From Nocardioides panacis (lineage in GTDB: Bacteria > Actinomycetota > Actinomycetes > Propionibacteriales > Nocardioidaceae), in the NCBI RefSeq assembly GCF_019039255.1, contig NZ_CP077062.1:2170001-2234000 (forward strand): a stretch of DNA of 64,000 nt, written 5' to 3'. The translations under genes and the position numbers were made by a program. The notes below the pieces were generated by a model. It was not told the origin of the DNA and made no database searches. It saw only the letters and a program-made list of their open reading frames with translations. Positions 19,998 through 29,655 of this stretch are shown one piece after another. Within the stretch, counting starts at the first letter, position 1. Each line of letters opens with the position of its first letter.

Positions 19998-20422
19998 CGG
20001 GGGGCGCCGAGCTTGGCCAGCGCGCTGACGGCGTCGAACAGGCGGTCCTGATCATCGGAGTCGAGCGTCTCCACCCGGTCCCGGAGGTAGTCGTTGGAGC
20101 GCTCGGCGAGGTGGGCCAGCAGGGTACGCCCGGCCTCGGTGATGGAGACGATTCCGCTGCGGGCGTCGAGGTCGTCGACGGAGCGCGAGGCCAGCCCCTT
20201 GGCTTCCAACGTGGCGACCAGCCGGGTGACGGTCGACTTGCCGATCTGCTCCCGCCGGCCGAGCTCCCCGAGCCGGAAGGGACCGTGACGGTCCAGCGCG
20301 AACAGCGCCGAGTACTGCGACGGGGTGATCTCACCCGACCCCGCGCTCTTGCGCAGCTTGCGCTCCAGCCGGATGACCGCCAGGCGCAGCGCGTCGACCT
20401 CTTCGGGGCTGTGGGATGCCAT
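19994..20422 (-). CDS. MarR family transcriptional regulator
   Basis: This is a winged-helix regulator of 142 residues. The recognition region is LGELGRREQIGKSTVTRLVA and the wing is SRSVDDLDARSGIVSITEAG. The start is the ATG at 20422; the open frame extends far upstream only because of high GC. A perfect palindrome begins six bases before the start codon, consistent with autorepression. It is divergent from the ferredoxin reductase gene and coupled to the MFS exporter. Confidence 0.92.
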   Translation of the reverse strand: MASHSPEEVDALRLAVIRLERKLRKSAGSGEITPSQYSALFALDRHGPFRLGELGRREQIGKSTVTRLVATLEAKGLASRSVDDLDARSGIVSITEAGRTLLAHLAERSNDYLRDRVETLDSDDQDRLFDAVSALAKLGAPR

Positions 20423-20427
20423 GGTCC

Positions 20428-20450
20428 GATAGTACGCGATGCGTACTATC
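20428..20450. promoter_or_regulatory. MarR operator palindrome
   Basis: GATAGTACGC (20428-20437) and GCGTACTATC (20441-20450) are perfect inverted repeats around GAT. The site lies immediately upstream of marR and 57 bases before the divergent reductase gene. Its size and position fit a MarR dimer site. Confidence 0.8.
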
Positions 20451-20479
20451 AACGTCGTTCGTACACTCCTATGGTTCAA

Positions 20480-20490
20480 TGGTATGACCA
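20480..20490. promoter_or_regulatory. GntR-type operator upstream of ferredoxin reductase
   Basis: TGGTATGACCA matches the operator series found at six other promoters of this region (see 45015, 41030, 32852, 29446, 29610, 50564). It lies 16 bases before the reductase ATG, so binding would block ribosome access or early elongation. Confidence 0.55.
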
Positions 20491-20506
20491 TACTGAGGAG
20501 GGTGAC

Positions 20507-21737
20507 ATGGCGGATGCGGGATTCCTGATCGTCGGAGCCAGCCAGGCTGGCGCACAGCTGGCTACCTCGCTGCGGGAGTTCGGGGCGACCTGCCCGATCA
20601 CCCTCGTCGGCGCGGAGGAGCATCTCCCCTACCAGCGGCCGCCGCTGTCGAAGGCCTACCTGTCCGGGAAGGTCGAGGCCGACTCGCTCTTGCTGCGCTC
20701 GGCGGCCTACTACGCCGAGCAGGGCATCGACGTGGTGACCGGCGAGTGGATCGAGGACATCGACCTCGCCGCGAACGGTGGCCGTGCGACCAGCGCCAGC
20801 GGACGCACCTTCGACTTCGACGGTCTCGCCCTCACGGTCGGCGGCACCCCACGGCGTCTCCCCGTCCCCGGCGCGGACCTGGGCAACGTCTTCTACCTGC
20901 GTGACCTCGCAGACGCTGCGGCGCTCCGGACTGCGCTCGGGGCCGCTCAGCGCGTCGTCGTGGTCGGTGGCGGCTTCGTCGGACTCGAAGCCGCCGCGGT
21001 CGCCAACGACCTCGGCAAGGACGTCATCGTCGTGGAGGCCCTCGACCGGCTCATGGCACGCGTCGTCGCCCCGGTGGTCTCGCAGTTCTACCTGCAGGCG
21101 CACGAAAGCCGCGGCGTTCGTGTCCTGCTCGACACCGGTGTCGTCGGCCTCTCCGGCACCGGCACGGTCTCGTCCGTCGAGCTCTCCGACGGATCCAGCC
21201 TGGCCGCCGACATTGTCCTGGTCGGCATCGGCCTGGTCGCGCACACCACCCTGGCCGAGCAGCTCGGCCTCGAAGTCGCTGGCGGCATCGTCATCGACGC
21301 ACACGCCCGCACCAGCCGGCCTGCCGTTGTCGCCGCTGGCGACTGCACTGCGCTCCGCTCGGAGGACGGCCCGCTGCGCATCGAGTCGGTCGCCAACGCG
21401 ATCGCCCAGGGGCGCGCCGCCGCAGCCACGCTCGCCGGGGTCCACGACCCCCCTGTCCGCGGTTCCGTGGTTCTGGTCCGACCAAGGCGACATCAAGCTC
21501 CAGATCGCCGGTCTCAGCTCCGGATACGACGACGTCGTGCTGCGCGGCGACCCGGAGAGCCAGCAGTTCTCCGCGCTCTACTACCGGGAGGGCCGGCTCA
21601 TCGCCATCGACGCGATCAACGCGCCCCGCGACTACATGGCCGTCCGGAGGATTCTCGAGGGTGACGGCTCCGTGCCCCGCGAGGTCGCCGCGGACGTCAG
21701 CGTCCAGCTCAAGACCCTCGTTCCCGCCCGCGCCTGA
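20507..21737 (+). CDS. NAD(P)H:ferredoxin/rubredoxin-type FAD reductase (frameshifted as read)
   Basis: This flavoprotein should pass electrons from NAD(P)H to a 2Fe-2S ferredoxin, as in BphA4-type reductases. The FAD site is FLIVGASQAGAQLATSL with PYQRPPLSKAYLSG; the NAD site is VVVVGGGFVGLEAAAVA; the second FAD segment is AVVAAGDCTA. The C6 run 21448-21453 has one base too many. After it the C-terminal domain continues (VPWFWSDQGDIKLQIAGLS) to 21737, giving about 409 residues. The likely partners are the ferredoxin at 50215 and the Rieske oxygenase at 48846, about 28 kb away. Confidence 0.88.
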
Positions 21738-22012
21738 CCGGGGGCCCGGCGACCTCCCGTGCGTCTTCGCGCTCGACCTGGACACCGCCCGCCCGGACTA
21801 CACCCTGCTCCGGTCGGTCGCCGAGGAGCCGTGCCCGTCGCCGAGCTCGATGCACCGCGCTGTTCGTGCACTCGACGCCGACGTCGCGGGGGCACTCGAC
21901 CGGACCACGAGCTCGCGTGGGACCGCCGACTGGTCGTCATCGACGGCATCGCCGTCACGCTCCTCGACCGATGACCCCGATCCTCTGCCCACCGACCAAG
22001 GAGGCTGCCGCA
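21738..22012. other. Gap between reductase and small gene, possible broken small ORF
   Basis: Plus-strand frames look locally coding: VFALDLDTARPDYTLLRSV in one frame, then HELAWDRRLVVIDGIAVTLL ending at 21974 in another. Joining them needs one missing base near 21905. No family is recognised and no ribosome site is clear, so I do not call a gene. An AAGGAGG site at the right end serves the next gene. Confidence 0.3.
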
Positions 22013-22284
22013 TGAGTGGCGATCACCCACCCGTCGAACCGCGTGCTCAGTTCGTCTACCACCACTGGATGGAGAGCACCGGCGGCCCGATCCACACCCC
22101 GCCCCTCCAGCTCCACGACTACAGCGAGCAGGCCGTCAACGCCAACGACCAAATCGAGTACACCGCCGAGGAGCCCGCGATCCGCGCGATGTTCGAGCGC
22201 GAGCTCGCCGCGCGAGGACTGACCTCGCTGATGAGCGACGAGCTGTATGCCGCTGCTCCGACCAAGAAGGAAGTACGAGCATGA
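22013..22284 (+). CDS. Small protein of unknown function (90 aa)
   Basis: The start is an ATG eight bases after a strong AAGGAGG site, and it overlaps the next gene as ATGA, so it is translated in the operon. The sequence is soluble and acidic, with an aromatic/His-rich start (FVYHHWMESTGGPIHTPP) and an amphipathic C-terminal helix. I do not recognise the family. Its place between the reductase and the dehydrogenase suggests an accessory or small subunit in the same pathway. Confidence 0.7.
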
Positions 22285-23165
22285 GTGTTGGACTGATCGG
22301 GCTCGGGGCCATGGGGTTACCGATGTCGAGGAACATGGTGCTCCGCGGGCACACGGTCGTCGGCTACGACGTCGCGGCAGAGCGCCTGGCCGCGGCCGCC
22401 GATGTCGGCGTCGAGCCTGCCGGGTCGCTCGCCGAGCTGATGGACGCATGTGACGTCGTGCTGGCCTGCCTGCCGACCGACGAGTCGATGGTCGCGCTGG
22501 GGCACGACGCGGTGCCGCACATCCGGGCCGGCCACTTGCTGGTCGTCACCGGCACGCACAGCCTCGCGGTCATGTCGACCCTGGACCGGCTGTTCCGCGC
22601 CGCCGGGGCGAGCGTCGTCGACGCCCCCGTCGTCTTCGGTGGCACCAACACCGCCAACGGCACGCTCGTCTCGCTTCTGGGCGGCACCGAGACCGATGTC
22701 GAGCGGGCCCGGCCCGTCGTCATGGGCTACAGCAAGGACGCCGAGCACGTCGGTCCCCTGGGCGCCGGGCAGGTCGCCAAGGCCTGCAACAACTACCTGC
22801 ACTGGGTGCACTCGGTCTCGAACTTCGAGGCTCTCGCGCTGGCCAAGCGCTACGGGGTGGACGCCGAGAAGATGCGCCAGGTCCTGATGAAGTCGCCGGG
22901 CGACAACGGCACCCTGCGTAACTTCGACCGATACCGGTTCACCTGGCACGAGAAGGACATGGACCTGGTCCTCGACCTCGCGCAGGACGGCGGGCTGATG
23001 CTGCCGATGGCCGCCCAGACCGATCAGCTGGTCAAGTCGATCACCCAGGGCGAGGTCATCAGGTTGCTCGGCGACGAGTCGTGCGTATACCTCGGTCAGA
23101 CGGTCACCGCGCGCGCGGCCGGTGGCGTCGGAGACCTGGATGCGCTTCCGAGAGCGAGACGATGA
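22281..23165 (+). CDS. 3-hydroxyisobutyrate dehydrogenase-family oxidoreductase
   Basis: This NAD(P)-dependent beta-hydroxyacid dehydrogenase has 294 residues. The dinucleotide site is VGLIGLGAMGLPMSRNM, the substrate-binding GTNTANGTLVSLLGG sits mid-protein, and the catalytic lysine is in GQVAKACNNYLHW. It oxidises or reduces a 3-hydroxy acid such as tartronate semialdehyde, 3-hydroxyisobutyrate or an aromatic catabolic intermediate. It overlaps its neighbours on both sides as ATGA. The adjacent class II aldolase suggests the two act in sequence. Confidence 0.92.
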   Translation: MSVGLIGLGAMGLPMSRNMVLRGHTVVGYDVAAERLAAAADVGVEPAGSLAELMDACDVVLACLPTDESMVALGHDAVPHIRAGHLLVVTGTHSLAVMSTLDRLFRAAGASVVDAPVVFGGTNTANGTLVSLLGGTETDVERARPVVMGYSKDAEHVGPLGAGQVAKACNNYLHWVHSVSNFEALALAKRYGVDAEKMRQVLMKSPGDNGTLRNFDRYRFTWHEKDMDLVLDLAQDGGLMLPMAAQTDQLVKSITQGEVIRLLGDESCVYLGQTVTARAAGGVGDLDALPRARR

Positions 23166-23896
23166 CGACCCCCACGGACGTAGCCATCACGGAGGCGACG
23201 CTGCGCCGCGACGTAGCAGCCTGCAGCCGGCTCCTCGTCGCCGAGGACATCCTCAACTACAGCGGCCACGTCAGCGCCCGCCTTCCGGGCCGCGACGCGT
23301 TCCTCATCCAGCGAACCCACGACGTCCGCGCGTTCCTCGACCCCGAGCGCCTGCTCGTCGTCGACTTCGACGGCGTCGTCGAGGAGGGCGACGGGAAGCC
23401 GCCGTCGGAGCGGTTCATCCACGCCGAGATCTACAAGGCCCGGCAGGAGGCGCAGTCGGTGGCCCACTTCCACCACGACCCCACGACGATCTTCGCCGCC
23501 GTCCCGACCTTCCCGCTGGTGCCGGTGAAGAACCACTTCGCACGCTGGGTCGGCGGGATCCCGGTCCACCGCGACTCCTCCCACATCGACAACCCGGAGA
23601 AGGGTCGACAGGTGGTCGAGACGCTGGCCGACCGGGATGCGCTGCTGCTGCGCGGCCATGGCCAGGTGCTGCTCGCCGAGAGCGTGCGCGCGGTCTTCAT
23701 CGACGCCGTCCATCTCGTCGAGAACGCCGGCGCGCTGACGCTGGCCGCGCAGCTGGCAACCGTCGAGCCTCTCAGCCAGGCCGAGCTGGACCACTTCCTG
23801 GAGACCTTCGACCGCCCGAAACACGTCGAGAAGCTGTGGAAGTACTACGCGCAGGTGGCGGCAGCCCGTGGCGTGATCCCCGCGGAGTGGATCTGA
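23162..23896 (+). CDS. Class II aldolase/adducin family protein
   Basis: This metal-dependent aldolase or decarboxylase fold has 244 residues. Zinc ligands are in VAHFHHDPTT and LLLRGHGQVLL; substrate-phosphate-type positions are YSGHVSARL and GKPPSERFIHAEIY. The family includes fuculose aldolases and aromatic-acid decarboxylases. Absence of a sugar kinase nearby and the aromatic context favour a decarboxylase or aldolase on a carboxylated intermediate. A second, divergent member lies at 25583. Confidence 0.9.
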   Translation: MTTPTDVAITEATLRRDVAACSRLLVAEDILNYSGHVSARLPGRDAFLIQRTHDVRAFLDPERLLVVDFDGVVEEGDGKPPSERFIHAEIYKARQEAQSVAHFHHDPTTIFAAVPTFPLVPVKNHFARWVGGIPVHRDSSHIDNPEKGRQVVETLADRDALLLRGHGQVLLAESVRAVFIDAVHLVENAGALTLAAQLATVEPLSQAELDHFLETFDRPKHVEKLWKYYAQVAAARGVIPAEWI

Positions 23897-23919
23897 CGCT
23901 CTACCCAGACGGGCATCGG

Positions 23920-23950
23920 GAGCGGGCGACGGAGGGTCCGTCACCCGCTC
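23920..23950. terminator. Hairpin between convergent genes
   Basis: GAGCGGGCGACGGA and TCCGTCACCCGCTC form a 14-bp stem with one mismatch around a GGG loop. It sits between the stops of the convergent aldolase and monooxygenase genes. No U tract follows on either strand, so it may act as a weak or Rho-assisted bidirectional terminator. Confidence 0.6.
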
Positions 23951-23963
23951 GTTCAGGTCGCGT

Positions 23964-25586
23964 TCAGTCGGCTGGGCCGTGGCCGGTGGCGCGTGCCGCC
24001 AGCCCGGCCGTGTCGGCCGGGACGGCCTGTCCACGCCACACGACGTGCAGATCGGGTCGCAGCAGGAAACGTGTCCGCCCCTCGAGCACCGCGGTCGCCT
24101 CGGTGTCGAGCCGGTACGTCGCGAGCGGCGCGCCGAGTCGCGCGAACTCCCCCGCCAACGCCTCGTCCGCGGGTGTCAGCGCGTCCGTGTGCAGCAGCGT
24201 GTACTGCCGGCCGAGGTCGTCCTGGAGCGGACTCCCGTCCCGCAGCCACACGTGCGGGAACCGTGCGCCCGGCCACGTGGAGGGCGTGTAGGCGAACGCG
24301 TCGGCGTCCGGCTTCTCCCCCGCCTCCTCAACGACGAGGGGTGAGCCGTCGTAGCGGTACCCGCACTCGATGCCGAGCAGCTCGTTGCTGATCCGGTGCG
24401 CCTCGTCGGCGACCTCGACGAGGCGCGCCCGGGCGGCGGCTCCCTCGGGGGTGTCCTGCGCCATCACCGGCTCGTACAGGTCACGCCACCTGCGGCGGCC
24501 GACGGTGGCCTTGGTCGAGGAAGCGACGTTGCGAGCACCGACGAGGCGGCGCTCGGTGTCGTAGGAGGCGAGCAGGTGCGGGCCACCCCAGCCGTGGATG
24601 GTGCCGGCCAGCTTCCAGGCGAGATCGACCGCGTCGCCGGCACCCGTGTTCATGCCCAGGCCGCCGGTCGGGATGACCAGGTGTGCCGAGTCACCGGCGA
24701 GGAACACCCGGCCGGCGCGATAGGTGTCTGCGACCATCAGCCGTTGGGTCCACGTGCCGACGTAGAGCGTCTCGAAGTCGATCGGCACTCCCGCGATCTC
24801 CTCGAAGAGTGCAGGCATCTCCTCAGCCTCGACGGTCGCGTGCAGGGAGAAGTGCTTGGTGTCGTCCTGGACGATCAGGAAGGTGTGGCGATCGTCGGCG
24901 AAGTGGTAGTGCCGCCCCTTGCCCACCTTGATCCGCTCGAACAGGTCGTCGCAGCGGAACAGCGCCTGGCGCATCTCCAGGCGCGACTCACCGCGCAGCT
25001 CGACGCCGAGCTGACGCCGTACCGTGCTCGAACCGCCGTCGCAGCCGACCAGGTAGTCGGCCTCGACCTCCCGCATGCCGTCGGCGGCGCGGACCTGCGC
25101 GACGACGCGGTCGCCGCGCTCCTGGAACCCGACCAGCTCGTTCCCGAAGGAGACCGTCACGCCCGACAGGTTCTCGGCGACGTCCTTGAGCACGGGCTCC
25201 AGGGTGTACTGCGAGATGAGCTGGTACGGCTCGAGCGGCAGCGACCCGTCGTTGGTCGCCCTGCCGCGCGCCTTGAGCTCGTTGACGGACGGATAGGGGT
25301 GGTGCAGCAACGGGGGGTGCTGGAGCGTGGTCGTACAGATGAAGACGTCCATCGGGAGGTCGTTGTCGAGGCCCGCCGACCGGATCCGGTCCGCGATACC
25401 CGCCCGGCGGAAGTTCTCCATGGTGCGCGCGTTGCAGCGCTCCATCTTCGGCAGCTTCCCCAAGGTCGCCCGCTTGTCGATGAGCTCGCACGTGATGCCC
25501 TGCTGCCCGAGCTCGACGGCGAGGGTCAGGCCGACCGGACCGCCGCCGACGATGAGGACCCGGGGGCGGCTGACGCCCCCGCTCAC
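23964..25586 (-). CDS. FAD-dependent aromatic monooxygenase (PheA/MhpA-type)
   Basis: This is a class A flavoprotein hydroxylase of 540 residues. The FAD site is [17 protein letters not shown], the DG motif is [16 protein letters not shown], and the GD motif is [16 protein letters not shown] with [18 protein letters not shown]-terminal thioredoxin-like domain follows. The GTG start overlaps the upstream aldolase stop as GTGA. The family hydroxylates phenolic rings (phenol, resorcinol, 3-hydroxyphenylpropionate and relatives). The substrate here is unknown but should belong to the same pathway. Confidence 0.93.
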   Translation of the reverse strand: MSGGVSRPRVLIVGGGPVGLTLAVELGQQGITCELIDKRATLGKLPKMERCNARTMENFRRAGIADRIRSAGLDNDLPMDVFICTTTLQHPPLLHHPYPSVNELKARGRATNDGSLPLEPYQLISQYTLEPVLKDVAENLSGVTVSFGNELVGFQERGDRVVAQVRAADGMREVEADYLVGCDGGSSTVRRQLGVELRGESRLEMRQALFRCDDLFERIKVGKGRHYHFADDRHTFLIVQDDTKHFSLHATVEAEEMPALFEEIAGVPIDFETLYVGTWTQRLMVADTYRAGRVFLAGDSAHLVIPTGGLGMNTGAGDAVDLAWKLAGTIHGWGGPHLLASYDTERRLVGARNVASSTKATVGRRRWRDLYEPVMAQDTPEGAAARARLVEVADEAHRISNELLGIECGYRYDGSPLVVEEAGEKPDADAFAYTPSTWPGARFPHVWLRDGSPLQDDLGRQYTLLHTDALTPADEALAGEFARLGAPLATYRLDTEATAVLEGRTRFLLRPDLHVVWRGQAVPADTAGLAARATGHGPAD

Positions 25587-26317
25587 GCTGTCGCCCGCGC
25601 GAGGTCCTGGTAGTAGCGCCACATGGCCAGCGCACCCGCCTTGCCGCCGGCCGACCCGAGCTTCCGGCCCGGGTCGTCCATCTTCGAGATCTCGTCGGCC
25701 TCGGCAGCGGTGATGGTGCGCGGGGAGCCGATCAGGCGGGCGCTGTAGTTCATGTCGGCGACCTCCTTGAGCTGCAGGGTGCGCACTGCCGCCTCCTCGA
25801 TGCTGTCGGCGACGACGGCGACGCCGTGGCCGCGCATCAGGACGGCGTTGCGGTCGCCGACGAACTCGGCGAAGTCCTGGCCGCGCGCGTCGTCCCGGAT
25901 GGTCAGGCTGGAGTCGTAGACCGGCAGGCCCTCGACGGCCAGGGCGGCACCGCGGCCGTACGCGCCGTAGATCGGCTGCACGTCGAAGCCGCACGTGGTC
26001 AGCAGCACGGCTGACTGCGGGTGCATGTGGATCACCGACTGCACGTCGGGGCGCAGCTTGTAGAGCCAGGTGTGCAAGAAGCTCTCGCTCGGCGGGCGCA
26101 GGCCGTCGCGGCCCTCGATGAGCTCGACGTCGAGGCTGACCCGGATGATGTCGCTCGCGTCGGTGAACCGCAGACCGACCTCGTCGCGGCCCTTGCCACG
26201 GATCAGCATCGCGTCGCCGTCACGGACACTGACGTGCCCGAAGGTGGCATGCGTGGCATCTAGCACCCCGAGGACGCGACAGGTTGTTGCGAGGCGTTCC
26301 ATCAGTTCTGGATCCAC
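25583..26317 (-). CDS. Class II aldolase/adducin family protein (second copy)
   Basis: This 244-residue member has metal ligands in [11 protein letters not shown] and [10 protein letters not shown], and [12 protein letters not shown] as the conserved helix. I chose the GTG at 26317 because a GAGGAG site lies six bases upstream and the family start aligns there. The copy at 23162 has a different ligand context (HFHHD), so the two are not a recent duplication. It is translationally coupled to the flavin monooxygenase. Confidence 0.88.
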   Translation of the reverse strand: MDPELMERLATTCRVLGVLDATHATFGHVSVRDGDAMLIRGKGRDEVGLRFTDASDIIRVSLDVELIEGRDGLRPPSESFLHTWLYKLRPDVQSVIHMHPQSAVLLTTCGFDVQPIYGAYGRGAALAVEGLPVYDSSLTIRDDARGQDFAEFVGDRNAVLMRGHGVAVVADSIEEAAVRTLQLKEVADMNYSARLIGSPRTITAAEADEISKMDDPGRKLGSAGGKAGALAMWRYYQDLARATA

Positions 26318-26435
26318 GAACTTCTCCTCACGCGTGGGCAGGCGTGCAGTGATTGACGTCAGGCATGACGGGACCGATCCACCGCGCACCCGGGCGGGCG
26401 ATGCTCGGCCCCGGCCCGACAACGGGCCCTGGTGC

Positions 26436-27569
26436 TCAGCCGATCGGGACCAGCGCGAGCTTGTCGGCGGGCAGCTTCACGAACACCTTCGTGCCGGCCT
26501 CCAGCGAGAGGTTGGGCAGCGACCGCACCCGGATCTCGAGCTTGCCCACGTTGACGAGGTGGTCGACCGCGTCGCCGAGGAAGGCACGGGTTCCGACAGT
26601 GCCCTCCAGGACGTTCTGCAGGTCCGCCGGGCGCTCGGTGCAGAGCTGGATCGCCTCGGGACGGATGGAGACGGAGATCTCCGTGCCTGCCGGCACCGAC
26701 GCCCCGAACGCCAGGTGGAGCTGGCCCTCAGTCGTGTTCACGACGTAGTTCTCGCCGCTCTGGCTGAGGACGTGACCGAGGATGAAGTTGGAGCTGCCGA
26801 TGAACTCGGCGACGAATTTGCTGTTCGGGTTCTCGTAGATATCGCGCGGCTTCCCCAGCTGCACCACCTCTCCGGCCCGCATGACCGCGATGTTCGAGGA
26901 CAGGGACAGTGCCTCGATCTGGTCGTGGGTGACGTAGATGGAGGTGATGCCGAGGTCGCGCTGGAGGCGCTTGAGCTCGTAGCGCAGCGACTCGCGTAGC
27001 TTGGCGTCGAGGTTGGACAGCGGCTCATCGAGGAGCAGGAGCTCCGGCTCGATGACGAGCGCACGGGCCAGGGCCAGACGCTGCTGCTGACCGCCGGAGA
27101 GCTTGGTGGCCTGCCGCTCGGCGTACTGACGCAGCTCCATGACCTCGAGCACACGCTGCACCCGCTCCTCGATGTCGGCCTTGCTCAGGCGCTCGCTGCG
27201 CGGCTTGACCTGGAGCGGGAACGCGACGTTGTCGAAGACGCTCATGTGCGGCCAGATGGCGTAGGACTGGAAGACCATGCCGAGGCCACGGCGGTTGGCC
27301 GCGAGGTTGATCGGCTTGGCCTTGCCGCCCGCGGCGAACAGCGTGCGTCCCTTGACCTCGATGCGGCCGCTGTCGGGCCGCTCGAGGCCCGCGATGGAGC
27401 GCAGGGTGGTCGTCTTGCCGCAACCTGAGGGACCCAGCAGGGTGAACATCTCACCCTGCTGGACGCTGAGGTTGACGTTGTTGACCGCGAAGACCTTGGC
27501 GCCCTGCGAGCCGCCCTTGCGGGCCTTCTCACCGGGGTACGACTTGACGAGGTTGCTGATGTCCAGCAT
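26436..27569 (-). CDS. ABC transporter ATP-binding protein, FbpC/PotA-type
   Basis: This is the ATPase of an iron/polyamine/organic-acid-type importer, 377 residues. Walker A is LGPSGCGKTTTLRSIAG, the signature is KLSGGQQQRLALARAL and Walker B is LLLLDEPLSNLDAKLR. A TOBE domain follows from about residue 280. An insert after YPGEKARKGGSQGA is unusual. It is 39 bases behind the fused permease and belongs with the binding protein at 31647. Confidence 0.93.
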   Translation of the reverse strand: MLDISNLVKSYPGEKARKGGSQGAKVFAVNNVNLSVQQGEMFTLLGPSGCGKTTTLRSIAGLERPDSGRIEVKGRTLFAAGGKAKPINLAANRRGLGMVFQSYAIWPHMSVFDNVAFPLQVKPRSERLSKADIEERVQRVLEVMELRQYAERQATKLSGGQQQRLALARALVIEPELLLLDEPLSNLDAKLRESLRYELKRLQRDLGITSIYVTHDQIEALSLSSNIAVMRAGEVVQLGKPRDIYENPNSKFVAEFIGSSNFILGHVLSQSGENYVVNTTEGQLHLAFGASVPAGTEISVSIRPEAIQLCTERPADLQNVLEGTVGTRAFLGDAVDHLVNVGKLEIRVRSLPNLSLEAGTKVFVKLPADKLALVPIG

Positions 27570-27608
27570 GAAAATGGGTCCTTATCTCTTTATGCGAAGA
27601 CTCGAGGG

Positions 27609-29360
27609 TCAGTCCTGCTGGAGGCCGACCTTGGCCCCGAGCTTGTAGGCGATGGAGACAAGCACCATCAAGATGACGACCATGAAGACGCCGAGGGCGG
27701 CGAGGGTCGTGAACTTGCCGTTCTCGAACTGCTCCCAGATCAGGATCGAGAGGAGCTCGTTGCCGGAGCTGTAGAGGAGGATCGAGCTCGAGAGCTCGCG
27801 GAACGACACGACGAAGATGTAGATCCAGCCGGCCAGCAGGCCCGGCATGAGCAGCGGGAGCAGCACGCGTCGGAAGATCTGCCACCAGGTGGCGCCGCTG
27901 ACGGCGGCCGACTCCTCGAGCTCGGTCGAGATCTGCTGCATCGAGGTCACGGCGTATCGCATGCCGTAGGGCATGTAGCGGGTGCAGTACGCGATCAGGA
28001 GAATCCAGATCGTGCCGTAGATCGCGATCGGGACGCGTAGGTAGACGAACTGCAGGGACAGACCGAGCACCAGCCCGGGGATGACCAGCGGCGCGAAGGA
28101 CAGCAGGTCGAGGATCTTGCGTCCTGGGATGTTGGAGCGGACCACGATCCAGGCCGCGATGGCCATGAACAGCATGACCAGGGTCGCCGATCCCACACCG
28201 AGGAGCAGCGAGTTCTTCAGCGCGGTGGTCGCCTTCGACATGTGCATCAGGTCGATGTAGTTGTCGAAGTTCATGGACTTGAACGCCGCCACCGAGGGCT
28301 TCTGGTAGTAGGGCAGCAGCGACGTGTAGACGAGCAGCAGGAGCGGCAGGATCACGGTGAAGACGAAGTAGCCGATGATCGCGCCGCCGGCGACCGGGCG
28401 CCACTTGCCCAGCTCGATCGGCCGGGGCCGGAAGCCCTTCCCGGTCACGGTCTGGTAGGCCTTGGCGCCCTTGCTGAGCAGATGCTCGACGAGCATGCCC
28501 AGTGCAGCGATCGCGAGGAGGCCCAGCGCGAGTGCCCCGGCACCGTTGAAGTCCTGCGGATACGTCCGCAGCATGAAGTAGATCTTGCTGGTGAAGACGT
28601 AGATGCCGTTCTGGAGCCCCAGCAGGGCCGGCACCTCGAAGCTCTCCAGCGAACGGACCATCATGATCAGCACGCTGGCCGCGATGGCCGGACGCAGGAG
28701 GGGGACCGTGATCCGGCGGATGACCGTGAGCCGGCTGGCGCCGGACATCAGAGCCGACTCCTCGAGCGAAGGGTCCTGGGCGCGAAAAGCGGCCACCATG
28801 AAGAGGAAGGTGATCGGCGAGAGGTGCAGGCCCTCGACCCAGACCATCCCCCAGACCGTGTAGATGTTGACCACGGAGCGACCGAAGAGCGGCTCGAGCA
28901 CGAAGTTGACCAGGCCGATGTCAGGGCTCGCCAGGAAGATCCACGCGACGGTGTAGAGGATGCCCGGGATCACCAACGGGATGATCGACGCGGCGAAGAA
29001 GAGTCCCTTGAACGGCACGTCGGTCCTGACGTTGAGGAACGCCAAGCCGGTGCCGACGACGAGAGACAGGACCGCGGACCCGACCGCGAACCAGATCGAG
29101 TTGCGCATCATCTCGAGCGCGTTGTCGTCGGTGTAGGCCCGCTCGAACCCGCCCAGGGTGAAGGCATTGGTCGTGCTGTCGAGGAAGGTGCCCTGGATCA
29201 GGAACCACAGCGGCACGATCGCGAGGTAGGCCACCACCACCGCCACGACACCAAGAATCAGGACCTTGGGCGTGGGGATGAATCGACGTCGCGAGGCGGC
29301 CGGCGCTCCCTCATCGGTGGAGCGAGGGGTCGGCGTCGGCGTGACGGTCACGATGCTCAC
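27609..29360 (-). CDS. Fused ABC permease, FbpB/ThiP-type (12 helices)
   Basis: This 583-residue permease has two homologous six-helix halves, as in iron(III) transporters. Each half carries an EAA-like loop: ESALMSGASRLTVIRRITVP and EESAAVSGATWWQIFRRVLL. It is upstream of its ATPase and starts 86 bases before the operator at 29446. The matching binding protein is separate at 31647. In this family the ligand can be ferric iron, phosphonates or aromatic or organic acids; here a pathway substrate is plausible. Confidence 0.93.
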   Translation of the reverse strand: MSIVTVTPTPTPRSTDEGAPAASRRRFIPTPKVLILGVVAVVVAYLAIVPLWFLIQGTFLDSTTNAFTLGGFERAYTDDNALEMMRNSIWFAVGSAVLSLVVGTGLAFLNVRTDVPFKGLFFAASIIPLVIPGILYTVAWIFLASPDIGLVNFVLEPLFGRSVVNIYTVWGMVWVEGLHLSPITFLFMVAAFRAQDPSLEESALMSGASRLTVIRRITVPLLRPAIAASVLIMMVRSLESFEVPALLGLQNGIYVFTSKIYFMLRTYPQDFNGAGALALGLLAIAALGMLVEHLLSKGAKAYQTVTGKGFRPRPIELGKWRPVAGGAIIGYFVFTVILPLLLLVYTSLLPYYQKPSVAAFKSMNFDNYIDLMHMSKATTALKNSLLLGVGSATLVMLFMAIAAWIVVRSNIPGRKILDLLSFAPLVIPGLVLGLSLQFVYLRVPIAIYGTIWILLIAYCTRYMPYGMRYAVTSMQQISTELEESAAVSGATWWQIFRRVLLPLLMPGLLAGWIYIFVVSFRELSSSILLYSSGNELLSILIWEQFENGKFTTLAALGVFMVVILMVLVSIAYKLGAKVGLQQD

Positions 29361-29445
29361 ATCGCCTCCATTGTCAGTTGGGCCCGAAGGACGTGTGCGG
29401 GTGACATGCGAAAGCTCCTCGAAGCTACGGCCGGCTCTGGAATAA

Positions 29446-29456
29446 CGGTAAGACCA
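29446..29456. promoter_or_regulatory. GntR-type operator upstream of the ABC permease
   Basis: CGGTAAGACCA lies 86 bases before the permease start on the divergent gntR/ABC intergenic region. It shares the GGTnnGACCA core with the other sites of the series. Confidence 0.5.
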
Positions 29457-29609
29457 TTAGCACAACATGTGTAGCACATCACACCCACGATGAGAAGTCC
29501 GTCACGCCCGATCAGCTGCCCATCCGGCGATTCGTGGGAAAAAGTTACCTTCCGACGCACTGGAGCCGCGGGACACTCCCCGTGAGGCCGCGAGCCGCTA
29601 TACATTGAA

Positions 29610-29620
29610 CCGTTAGACCA
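29610..29620. promoter_or_regulatory. GntR-type operator upstream of gntR
   Basis: CCGTTAGACCA lies 35 bases before the gntR ATG and carries the TTAGACCA half shared with 41030 and 32852. It suggests autoregulation. The left half is degenerate. Confidence 0.45.
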
Positions 29621-29655
29621 TTCTGGCCGACCCGCAATGTCTCGAGGTAGAACCC

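Noticed and set aside
19994-21496. 500-residue MarR-containing protein
   Set aside because: The frame upstream of the ATG at 20422 is the complement of the reductase gene; the palindrome and start site place the real gene at 142 residues.
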